Below are positions 48,201-58,580 of a stretch of 64,000 bases of DNA, piece by piece. Numbering within the stretch: position 1 is the stretch's first letter; each line of letters opens with the position of its first letter. The notes below the pieces were generated by a model. That model had not been told where the DNA came from. It saw only the letters and a program-made list of their open reading frames with translations, and searched no databases. Position numbers and translations under genes: made by a program. The DNA is taken from positions 793,997-857,996 of the forward strand of contig NC_012871.2 of the NCBI RefSeq assembly GCF_000003195.3. Reading direction: 5' to 3'. The stretch is from Sorghum bicolor. Lineage: Eukaryota; Streptophyta; Magnoliopsida; Poales; Poaceae.

Positions 48201-51200
48201 GCCATTATATAGGAGAACAAATGGCACCAATTTCATTGATCATGCAGTAGATCTATCTATCTGCGCAATCTCCTCTATCCTCTATCCATGGGGTTGCAAT
48301 CTCATGCAACCCAGTGTTACTGATGCAATCTCATGCAACCCATGCAATGCAACCCATGCAATCTCCTCTATCCTCTATCCTCTACCCATGCAACCCAGCG
48401 TTACTGAGGCTGTAGCCAACCACTACACCAGAGCTCCAGAACCACAAATCTGCACTATTTAGATAGACCTCTTATTTCTGAGAACATAAATTTTCCGTCA
48501 ATAATGTTGTCTACTTTGTAGTGTCAATATTTACCTATGATAGGTGTTAATGGATTATGAAGCTGTTTGGTTGCTAGCCACAATTTGCCACACTTTACCT
48601 TAGGCAAGTTTGACCAAGTTGGCAAGTGTTTGGTTGACAACTAAGCTTAAGCATGATTCTTTTGGGCTCCACATGTCATAGAGTTAAAAAGTGTGGCAAG
48701 ATTCCTTTAGGCATGGCAAAGTGTGGCAACTAATTTGTTAGCCACACTTTTTGTGGCTTGCCACACTTACCTAAAGTTAGTTGTGGTAGACTATAGCTAG
48801 CAACCAAACATCCCCTATACCTGTCAATTTTCTCATCATGTTCTTACTGTCTTGTGGACACTGGACAGTGAAGGTGCAGGTGGCGGTCATGCTCCAGACA
48901 TCATCAAAGTTTGTGGGGTAAAAAATGTGTTGCCCTCTTCAACAAATCCTACCCGGCCATTTACTTCAAACACTGTAGATGAGCACCTTGATATGCTGGT
49001 ATGCAATTGTCCAATCCAGTACTGTAGATACCATGTACAATTTTGGTGGTGATATGTTGTGGTTATAGTGCAGATGGTTTGCCACCACCTTGATAAAAAC
49101 ATCCCAGAAGATGTAGCATTTGCTGAGTCTAGAATTCGAGCTGAAACTATTGCTGCTGAGGACATATTGCATGACATGGGAGCCATAAGTATTATATCGT
49201 CTGATTCACAGGCCATGGGGCGCATTGGAGAGGTCTGTCACATGATTATCCTAAAATTTCATTTCTTTGTTATTAAGAACTTGCATAGCATTTTGGTGCT
49301 GTTTGTGGAAAGCCTGGAGCTCCTTGCCCATCAGTGCTGACATATTTACCTTAGAAGAAAGCATACTAGCTTTGTACATGCTTTGCTAGTGCAAATTCAC
49401 TGAACACAGTCAATATGATGATTGCTACGTCAACTTACATTTCTCTTCTCTTTTGAGCCGATTTTGTAATGAGACTGCTTGTTTGGCAAGTGGCCTAGTA
49501 CACAAAACAGAGAAATTGCCTAGCAACTTTAGTTAACCAAAAGCAGAAAGGCCAATACTGAGAACAACTCGAGGAGATTTTTTTTTCTTTCTTATGAGCC
49601 TCTTCTTTCTATCTGTCTTTGGGACGAACTCAAGATTCATAGCTGGAAGATGTTGAAGGAATCGCTGTACATGTTAAATGGTAATTGTGTTGAGTTCAGA
49701 GTGCATGTTTGTTTTGAAAACACAAAGGTAACTTGTGACCATCTGAACGGATCTGCGCCATGGATGTTAGTACTATTGGTGTATATATAGCGTGTTGCTT
49801 AAGCTGTAGATAGCCTGGGCAGAACAACTTGATGTACCTGCTCTCATTTTAATGATTAGGGTGGTCATCATCACTGTCTAACATCTGGTTGTATCCTGTT
49901 ATCAGGTTATTTCTACCTTTTCTATACCTTGCTTCCAATAAACATGTTTGGGGCTTGTTCATAGTCTTAGCCCTAACCTATAAGCTTAACAGTCTAACAA
50001 AAAATATTAACCCAGCGACTTTTTCTTTCTCGAGGAAGCCATGATGGAACAATTAGAGTAACTTGTACCTCTAGGTTGAGGAATAAGCTCCTGTAATGAG
50101 TAACTACTTTTTTGGTGATGAAATTACAGCTATATTGATTCAATTATGTTCATGTAACATTGGCTTTCTAGGTGATAACCCGGACATGGCAAACTGCAAA
50201 CAAGATGAAGGTCCAAAGAGGTAGTTTACCTGGATCTGCTGACTCTAATGCTGCCCAGAACAATGACAACCTCCGTATAAGAAGATACATAGCAAAATAC
50301 ACCATAAATCCAGCAATAGTGAATGGGTTTTCAGACTTTGTTGGTTCTGTTGAGGTATGTGCTTCTCTAGTTACTGAGAAAATTCTATTATTTGCTCCTT
50401 GTCACTGAAGAACTAAACTTTGACGGTGCTGTCTTGTGCCATGTACCGTTAAATGATACTAGTAAAGATGAAAGATTTGTCTACTTTAGTATTCCTGATG
50501 TAAGTTAAAGAAACCAATGTGTAATTGTGTCTTATTTCCTTAGTGTACCAGATAGACTCATGCAGTGTAGAAAACTAATGTTTTGTTTAAATAAAATTTA
50601 GAAAATGTTTGTTGTATCAGTTTTGCAACTGTGTGAGTTGTCACTCTTAAAATACTTCTGCATCAGGAACAAGGCAAGAAACTGTTTATGTCTGAAAGTC
50701 ATATTCCACATAGATGCAACTTGCTGTACCATTAATTGACATACTTCTATCTAATTAGTAATATCCCTTCCGTGTGTAATGACACCCAGTGAAATGCTGG
50801 CTAAGCATTTCCCATATTGGTATCTCAATTCAAGGTCTAACTGAACCTACATATTTTTGACAGGTGGGAAAATTAGCTGACCTTGTTCTTTGGAAACCTT
50901 CTTTCTTTGGCGCTAAACCAGAACTGGTTGTAAAGGGAGGCGCAATTGCATGGGCTAATATGGGAGATCCCAATGCTAGTATTCCAACACCTGAACCTGT
51001 ATGGACTACTTTCAACGAGATACTCTGAGTAAAAGAATTTGTCTACTTTTACAATGATGTTTCCATTTAGCCTAAATATAAAGAGGAGTCCATTTCACTA
51101 CCCCAAACAATTCACGTTGCCCATTTGACCCTTTTAAAAATTTTTTTACTTGTTTTACTCCTGTATTTTAGCTCAATCAATTCACCCCCAATGAAATGTG

Positions 51201-52208
51201 TATGGGATCATAACCTTTAGAACAAAAGATGTTCTACAGTTTTGTGCATTTTGGTATAGGGTTACAGTAGCACACAGATGCTACCAACTAATGAAAATAA
51301 CCACAAAAATTTGTAATATACTTTGAAGAATAGAGTATCATGTCAACTAGCACCACACAGAATTTGAACCCAACACTTGGAGGAGGAGAAACAAGAAGGT
51401 AAATTTCATTAAGGGTTACATTGACAAATTTGAATAGTTTTAGGGAGTTAAATGAGTCTATATTTTATTTAGGGGGGAAGTGGTTTAAGTGGACAAATTG
51501 AATAGTTGAATGTAGTGAAATGGACCTTTTGCAACTGTGAAAAGTTTGTCCATTATAACCAAGTTTAGTTTGGTAAGAGCCTGAGAAGCATGGTGTAGTA
51601 CCCTATTTTAAAGTATTTGAACATGTTGTTTATATAACGTGTTTGCTCAGGTTACAGCATCTGTCTTTTTTTTCTCTTGATGCAGGTTGTGATGCGACCT
51701 ATGTTTGGTGCATTTGGAAAGGCTGGAAGTTCCAATTCAATTGCATTTGTGAGCAAGGTAGTGTTTGGTTCTACCTCAACCTAGAAAAATGACATTCTTA
51801 ACTTTTTAAAATGATAAAAATATAACACAGAAGGTCTTAAAAACAGTTTTTTCCCTAACAAATATGGCTACAAACTACAGGAAACATACTGCACATCAAG
51901 TAAAAGGAACAGAAAAAAAAAAAGCTTCAACCTTGTTATTTACTCTTGCCAATTTACAATGACTGAGCTCAATTTTGAATCCCTAGGCTGCTAAAGAAGC
52001 TGGTGTTGCAATGGAGTACAAATTAGAAAAGAGGGTGGAAGCTGTTGGCGGTGTTCGAGGTTTGACAAAGCTTGACATGAAGCTCAATGACGCGCTTCCG
52101 AGAATAGAAGTCGACCCAGAGACCTACACAGTGACTGCTGATGGAGAGGTTTTGACATGCCAACCAGCACCCACAGTACCACTGTCTCGGAATTACTTCC
52201 TATTCTAG
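42264..52208 (+). CDS. URE: Urease (plant single-chain, nickel-dependent)
   Basis: Hydrolyses urea to ammonia and carbamate in the cytosol, recycling nitrogen from arginine breakdown and ureides. Eighteen exons splice in frame to 841 residues, the usual plant size: 42264-42389, 42896-42969, 43580-43625, 43795-43900, 44143-44285, 45103-45213, 45362-45525, 45609-45984, 46057-46165, 46420-46559, 47555-47692, 47766-47857, 48869-48998, 49074-49232, 50172-50354, 50864-50998, 51686-51757 and 51987-52208. Gamma, beta and alpha regions follow in order. All active-site residues are present: His403 and His405 (DCHVHF), the Lys486 to be carbamylated (GLKLHEDWG), His515, His541, flap Cys588 (MVCHHLD) and Asp629, a constant offset of four from jack bean. 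Nickel loading needs UreD/F/G, which are not in this window. Introns carry several MITEs; coding sequence is intact. Confidence 0.97.
47083..47103. repeat. Poly-C run in urease intron 10
   Basis: About 20 consecutive C. The surrounding 46800-47110 has a repeat-like look (repeated 'accactggc'), but I could not define element borders. Confidence 0.8.
47202..47456. mobile_element. Stowaway-like MITE in urease intron 10
   Basis: Ends CTCGTTCCATTCATAATTAT and GACTGGAGGGAG, flanked by TA. 255 bp. Confidence 0.7.
48270..48420. repeat. Imperfect tandem repeats in urease intron 12
   Basis: Units 'gcaatctcctctatcctc' and 'catgcaacccag(c/t)gttact' recur two to four times in a shuffled order over about 150 bp. 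Confidence 0.7.
48559..48815. mobile_element. Tourist-like MITE in urease intron 12
   Basis: Ends GAAGCTGTTTGGTTGCTAGC and GCTAGCAACCAAACATCCCC, flanked by TAT on both sides. 257 bp, AT-moderate, with internal 'tgtggcaa' repeats. Confidence 0.75.
51085..51526. mobile_element. Putative MITE in urease intron 16
   Basis: GTCCATTTCACTAC near the left end (51088-51101) and its inverse GTAGTGAAATGGAC at the right (51512-51525) bound about 440 bp. Subterminal parts are also loosely complementary. No target duplication is clear. Confidence 0.55.
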
Positions 52209-53326
52209 TAGAAAGCTACTGCATCATCAAACTTTTTTTTTTCTGGAGAGGCTACACGGAGAAGACGTACTCACGCACACCACCACAACTCACGCCCTAT
52301 GCATGTACATCATATACGACATATCCTATACGCATGCTTCAGCAATTGTTTCAGGACAAGAGGTGTGACTAGTCACTTCCATCGATCAGAAATGTAGGTT
52401 CATCTAGGTTTATTCCAAGTCAAACTTATATGTTGCTGACGATCAATAACATATATAAATTAACACCACAAGATTCATATATTATGAAAAAAAATTCTCA
52501 TAATGATTTTAATAAAACCAAATCTTGTGTTGATAATCCATATAAAATTTTTGACTTGGACAAACCTAGACACACTTATATTTGTTATCGGTGAAAGTAT
52601 GATTTTTCTATGGTTAACAGATGCAAGTTCACTCTGTATGCTACCCTCTCTTTGGCTGCAACTCTTTTAATAATATGGCCAATGAACAATTTTTTTTGGC
52701 AGTAGAAAATGTTTGCTCTATGGTATCTGTAATAATCATCATCTCGTTAAATTATGTTCTATACATGCTCGCATATTTGACGGAAACAAACTTGCCGGTT
52801 GCCGCTGCCTACAACACAAAGACGACCAGGAAGGCGTGTTCACAGCCGTCGATGGCTGGCTGAGGCGCGCAGAGCACAGCTGCATTCCAGGACCAAGGGC
52901 AGTTCCCTTGGCTCGCCCGTGAGGCAGACATGGAAGGGCTTCCGATCCCAACGGCCCCGGCTCTGGAAAAGGCACCAGGGTCTCATCCAAACGGGCAACG
53001 TGATGTATTCAACCATTCAGAGCATTTCATTAAAGCTACTGTTAAGGAATACTCCGTACACGTGGAGTAGAATAATACATACACAAGGTCAGCTTAGCAG
53101 ACAAGCCCAAGCAAACTTCACAGAGACATAAGATGTGATCCCTTGCACAAAATGTAGAACCTGACAGCCAGCAACCATGTCTAGTCGTCGAACTCATGCT
53201 AAACAGTTGTCTCGCCTTAAAAAATACATTACTAATCATTACAATGGCCCCTTTAAACCTTAATTGACAAGGTGTCCTCAGTGGAGAATATCATGTTCAT
53301 CAGACATTTGAGGTGCTTGTTCTTGA
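52209..53326. other. Urease 3' side, decayed Stowaway, F-box relic
   Basis: A degenerate Stowaway-like MITE lies at about 52371-52600 (complementary arms around 'ccaagtcaaact' and 'gacttggacaaac'). An F-box gene relic follows at about 52790-53000 (listed separately). The stretch 53030-53200 matches 55720-55880 and is the outer edge of the F-box tandem duplication. Confidence 0.6.
52790..53000 (-). pseudogene. Relic of a third F-box gene copy
   Basis: On the minus strand one frame reads WNAAVLCA.. then FLVVFVL and a stop. This matches WNAAVLCAAVG..FLVVFVG in the frameshifted neighbour and WNVAVLCASAA..FLVVFVA in the intact copy. DNA similarity to 54498-54615 is visible ('cacaaagacgac', 'ggcagttcc'). 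Both ends are missing. Confidence 0.7.
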
Positions 53327-55007
53327 TCACTTGGCAGAGGAAGCCGCTCCCAATGCTGCAGATATGCATAATTATGAAAAAAAAAAATTCAGCTGAGTGA
53401 TTTCCCTCGGTGAACACTTGTTACCAAGTTGCAGACTAACTAAATCAGCGACAGCTGGTTTCATGGTTTGAGAGAAACACCTCTATTTGTCAGTATAATA
53501 TCATCATCCAACATCCATGTGTATATATTGTTAAGTAACATTGGCAATAGATCACATCCAAAGAATGCAAAAGTGTTAAGGATATGTAGGAGGTTGACAT
53601 CTGGATGTGCAGAAGGCCCTGCAGGTTATGTCTTTTTGGTTTCTTCCCTATTGGAAACCTTAATGGCCAATCCAAATCACATTTTTCAAGATAGATGGAA
53701 GACAATGAAAGATCCTATGCATGTGAGCATGTCTAGCCAATTTCATGAATCTGATCCACACAAAAAAAGGTTGTGACGGACGACAGCTTTAAATGTATAA
53801 TTGTGATATCCCACTTTCATCAACTCATTTTGCTTGAGTACAAATACCTAATGAAATAATAGTGCTCAATCTGAATATTAGTAAATGACATAATAAGTGA
53901 CGCTATATATCCATGTTAAAGAAAGATGCTAGAGTCTTACTCTACTACCTGGATTGCAGAAGCTCATGTAGGGGAAAATGCCATAGCACCAACCTTCTTC
54001 ACAGACCTTTGTGACCTGGAGAGACTTCAGGTCAATAGTGAAAGTCCTCTCAATTGCCGCCACAAGAATAATATCAAGGCCGTGTGCAAAGCCAGTCAGC
54101 CGAAGTGAGCCTAAGGTTTCATCAGGAAGTAATTTTGTAAGCTTAATGACTTTGCTTTGTACCCATCCTGCATCCTCGATTGACCATTCGTGGAGGTATA
54201 GTCGATGTGAGCGGATGCTGGCGAGTCCCAGTCCACCGTCCTCTGTTGTTCGAACTACAATGGGCCTCTAAAGAAGCATTCTCCTGGCAAGTGAATCACA
54301 GACATTTCTCGAGCAGCAAGGTCATACTTGAGGATAATTGTGCTACACACGAAGTAGAGCGCATTCCCTGCGAGGGCACTTGGCAGCGAACGGATATCCT
54401 CGTGGAGGTGCTGCGCAGAGATTCGCTTGCTCCATGCAGCAGCCTCCGATGAGTAGACATGGGCAAATGTCCCGCCATTGCCATTGCCGTTGCCTGTGCC
54501 CACAAAGACGACAAGGAATTCAGGCCCGTGTTGACAGTCGAGGTGGTCACAGGCGCCGACGGCGGCGCAGAGCACCGCCGCGTTCCAGGTATCAGACGAC
54601 GGTAGCAAGGGCAGTTCCGTACTCTGGCCCCTGATTGGATCCCAAACCACGAAAGCAATCGCCAAGGTATTCCGATAACAACGGTGGCGGCTGAGGAGGA
54701 CGCGGCCGTGGCGCGCGTCGGTCGCGCGGTAGGAGTTGGGGCAGGCGGCAGGGGGCGGGCGGAAGGATGAGGTGGTGGAGACCAAAGTGTAGGACAGCCG
54801 GTGGTTGTGGAGGAATCCGAGGATGGGGGGCGTGCGGTGGAACTCACGGAATCGGAGGCGGAAGCCGGCGGCGGAGACGATGCGGCACCAGCGCTTGCAG
54901 ACGAGCGCGGCGCGGAGGAGGCGCGTGGGGTCGTCTGGCGGGATGCGGAGGAGGATCTCCTCCACGAGCTCGTCCATCAGCTCCGCCGGCGGCGGCCGCG
55001 GAGCCAT
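53327..55007 (-). pseudogene. F-box protein gene, copy A, frameshifted
   Basis: A tandem paralogue of the gene at 56011-57813. It would encode an SCF ubiquitin-ligase substrate receptor. Exon 1 (53949-55007) starts with a clear F-box (LMDELVEEILLRIPPDD..LVCKRWCRIVS, about residues 10-45). Exon 2 (53327-53355) encodes the short ALGAASSAK tail. The frame breaks at a stop after GECFFRGPL (54255). The match to copy B resumes one frame over as RTTEDGGLGLAS and runs through to FAHGLDIILV and FPYMSF. One missing base in the G/C run at 54262-54264 explains this. Codons are otherwise well kept on both sides, so the break is recent or a sequencing error. Confidence 0.8.
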
Positions 55008-56010
55008 GCTGATCGGAGCAGAGCGGTTTGGTCAGCGGAGGAGCAGCTCTCCTCTGACTCTGCCAGGTGGGGTCAGGTGCGCAGCCACAGAAGATAGATA
55101 CGATCGCCTTGTTCCGCTTGGAGAAATGTTTGCAGTGGCCGTGAATGAATGAAATACGAATACAAATTCATCTCAACCTACGTGATATATAATCTAGATT
55201 TATTATTATTATTATGTAATAATTTCGAAAGCTAATGTGTATGCATGGTGAGAATCCGATCAGTTTCTATGTTATGTTCAGGTAACGTTGTCATTCTTTC
55301 CATATATGTTCTCTTCTGTACGTGACTAGCTAACTAGCTAAGGCTCTGTCCTAGTACTACAGAAAATTTAAAAGATATCTGTATGAATTGTATTCATTCA
55401 TGCAAAATTCATATACTGGGGGTCCAAATAGTTTTCGCGATTGGTGCTTACCGAATGATTAACGAGTATTGGACAGTATTTAGCTCCCCATGATCAAAGA
55501 TGGTGCAAAATGTGTCCGCTCTACTTTCCTCCTAAATTTTAGTGCTCAAAGCCACAAGATAATGAACCAAACTAAAATCAGTCTGGAGTATGGCACATAT
55601 GGATTGTGGCATTTTGATTTCAGATACTCATTCTCTTGAGCATAGATGTTTTTACATGTAAGGGGAAACGTATTTTTGCAATTTGCATTCAACCATTTAA
55701 AGGGGTCCATTAAAGCTACTGTTGAGATTACACGTGGAGAAGAATAATACAAGGTCAGCTTAACAGACAAGCCCAAGCAAACTTCACAGGATGATCAAAA
55801 GAAGAGACATAAGATGCGATCCCTTGCACAAAATCCAGAACCTGACGGGCAGCAAACTAAGACCATGACTAATCCCACTCATGCTAAAGAGTTGTCTGAC
55901 CTTAAAAATACATTAGTAAACCACTACCATGGTCCCTTTTAACCTTAACTGACAAGGCTGCGCAGTGGAGAATCTTGTGTCCATCAGACATTTGAGGTGC
56001 TTGTTCTTGA
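55008..56010. other. Spacer between the tandem F-box genes
   Basis: The right part (about 55690-55900) is a near copy of 53020-53210, marking the duplication unit. The left part should hold the copy A promoter. No other gene seen. Confidence 0.6.
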
Positions 56011-57813
56011 TCACTCGGCAGAGGCGGCCGCTCCCAATGCTGCACAGATGCGTAGTTTTGAAAATATCATCAACTGAATGATTTCCCTCGGTGAACATTT
56101 GTTACCAAGTTGCGGGCTAACCAAATAGAGAAACACCAACATAAAACAAGCAGGAAAACATCTTAAAGTAATCATCGACAGCTGGACTCATGGCCTGAGG
56201 AACACACCTATATTTGTCAGTATAAGATCATCATCCATGTGTATATACTATTAAGTTATATTGGCAATAGATCACAGCCAAAGAACGCAAAGGTGTTAAG
56301 CATGTAGGGAGATTGATATCTGGATGTGCAGAAGGCCGTGCAGGTTATGACTTTTTAGTTTCTTCCCTGTTGGATACCCTAATGGCCAATCTAAATCATT
56401 TTTCAAGACTGTTGGAAGACAATGAAAGCTCCTATGCATGTCTAGCCAATTTCATGAGTCCAGTCCATAAAAATGTTGTTATGGAGGACTGCAGAAGCAT
56501 CACAACTTTAAATGTAATTGGGATATCCCACTTTCATCAACTCATTTTGCTTGAGCAGAAATACCATCATCCAAAACTTCACATTACTAGATGAAATTGT
56601 GCTCAGTCTGAATATTAGTCAAACACAAAATAAGTGACACTCTATATCCATGTTAAAGTAAGAAAGACATGATGCTTGAGTCTCTCTAGTTACCTGGAGT
56701 GTAGAAGCTCATGTAGGGGAAAGTGAAACAGGCCAAAGAACTATCTTGGCACACCTTTGTGACCCGGACGGACTTCAGATCAATAGTGAAAATCCCCTCA
56801 AGTGTGCACACAAGAATAACATCAAGGCCATGTGCGAAGCCAGTCAAAGAAAGTGAGTCTATTGGATCACCTGGAGGTAATTCTGTAAGCTTAATGACTT
56901 TGCTTTGTGCCCATCCTACAACCTCGTTAGGACCAACCTCCATTGACCATAGGTGTAGTCCATCTGAGCACATGTTGGCTAGTCCCAGAACAGCATCCTC
57001 TGTTGTCCTGAGCATAGCGCTACTAAAGGTTTCTTGTGGCAGGTCAATCAGAGACATTTCTCGTGTGGTCAGATCAAACTTGAGAACACTTTTGCTACAC
57101 AAGAAGTACATCGAATTCCCTGCAAGCGCGCTTGGCACCCATTCTATATGCTCTGAGAGGCGAGGACCATAGATCCGATGGCTCCACGCAGCAGCCTCGG
57201 ATGAGTAGACTTGGGCACACATCCCAGACCTGCCCCAGCGCCTGCCCCTAGCCACAAAGACAACCAGGAAGGGTCCGCTGTGGCAATCGAGGTGATCACA
57301 GGCGTCGTCAACGGCGGCGGAGGCGCAGAGCACGGCCACATTCCAGATACCAGAGCTGTGGTTGGCCTCCTGGTGCCTGGACCGCGGCGGCAAGGTTAGT
57401 CTCGCACGCTCAACCCCCGTGATTGGATCCCAAACCACCAAGGAATCGTCCCAGTGCTTCCGCTTATGGTTCCAGATCTCGCCGTGGAGGAGGACGCGGC
57501 CATGGCGTGCGTCGACCGCCCTGTAGTCGAGGCGGGCGGGGGACGAGCGGAAGGAGGTGGTGGAGACGAAGGAGGTGAGGGGGCCAGAGGTGCACCATGG
57601 CCCGGCGGTGCAGACGAATCCGAGCATCGGGGGCTTCCGGTGGAACTCACAGAACCGGCGGCGGAATCCAGGGTCGGAGACAATGCGGCACCAGCGCTTG
57701 CAGACGAGCGCGGCGCGGAGGAGGCGCGCTGGGTCGTCCGGCGGAATGCGGAGGAGGATCTCCTCCACGAGCTCGTCCATCAGCGCCGCCGCCGCCGCCG
57801 GCCGCGGCGCCAT
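56011..57813 (-). CDS. F-box protein, copy B, intact
   Basis: Predicted substrate receptor of an SCF (SKP1-CUL1-F-box) ubiquitin ligase. Two exons, 56694-57813 and 56011-56039, give 382 residues; the 29-bp second exon adds the ALGAAASAE tail after a CCAG|GTAACT donor. The F-box lies at about residues 11-46 (LMDELVEEILLRIPPDDPAR..LVCKRWCRIVS). The rest resembles the grass F-box associated domain with beta-propeller-like strands (VVWDPITG, FLVVFVARG, VYSSEAAAWS, GLHLWSMEVG, FAHGLDVILVCT). The substrate is unknown. The start is the first ATG, MAPRP, shared with copy A. The spliced form is inferred from the matching exon 2 in copy A. Confidence 0.88.
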
Positions 57814-58580
57814 GCTGCTCGCTGCGGATCAGAGCTAGGGTTTGGTCGGCGGAGCTGCGCGCGGTGGATTTGGCATTTGGGCTGAGGCCTTGTTTAGTTC
57901 CCAAAAATTTTGGAAAATGGACACTGTAGCACTTTCGTTTGTATTTGACAAATATTGTCCAATCATGGACTAACTAGGCTCAAAAGATTCGTCTCGTCAA
58001 TTCCGACTAAACTGTGCAATTAGTTTTTATTTTTGTCTATATTTAATACTCCATGCATGCGTCTAAAGATTCGATGTGATGGAGAATGTGAAAAATTTTG
58101 CAAAATTTTATAGGAACTAAACAAGGCCTGAGTGAGAGTGGAGCGGAAGGGAGTGTGATCTGAAGGGCAGCTCTGACCCTGACAGATGGGGCCGCAGAAG
58201 ATGGGAGATTGGGAGGGATAGTTCTGAGTCTCATTATGATTTTCTTTTTCAAATAAAATTATCATCGAATTGTAGGAGTGGCCATGAAAATACTCCAGCG
58301 TACAAATTCAGCGTACAAATTCATCACAGTAGCTGATATAATCTCAGTCTATACATGTATTTAAACAATGGGGATGCCCTCCCTAACAATGCATATATAT
58401 AAAATTCAAATTCAAATTCACACTTAACTCAGTTACTCTCAATGTCTCAAACTGATTACAGGTGTGATATCTGCTATATTTATACAGTCACGGTGAGGGC
58501 GTGACACACTGACATCACATTGCAACTGATCTTCCTACTTATTATCCAACAAAAAAAATGACACCACTTACAACTACATG
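57814..58580. other. F-box copy B promoter side with a MITE, and 4CL-like 3' side
   Basis: Contains the MITE at 57886-58128, only 73 bp upstream of the F-box start codon, so within its proximal promoter or leader. The rest up to 58580 should be the 3'UTR of the 4CL-like gene. No other gene seen. Confidence 0.6.
57886..58128. mobile_element. MITE of the GGCCTTGTTTAGTTC family
   Basis: Inverted ends GGCCTTGTTTAGTTCC and GGAACTAAACAAGGCC, flanked by TGA at 57883-57885 and 58129-58131. 243 bp. The three-base duplication supports a Tourist-like origin. Confidence 0.9.
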
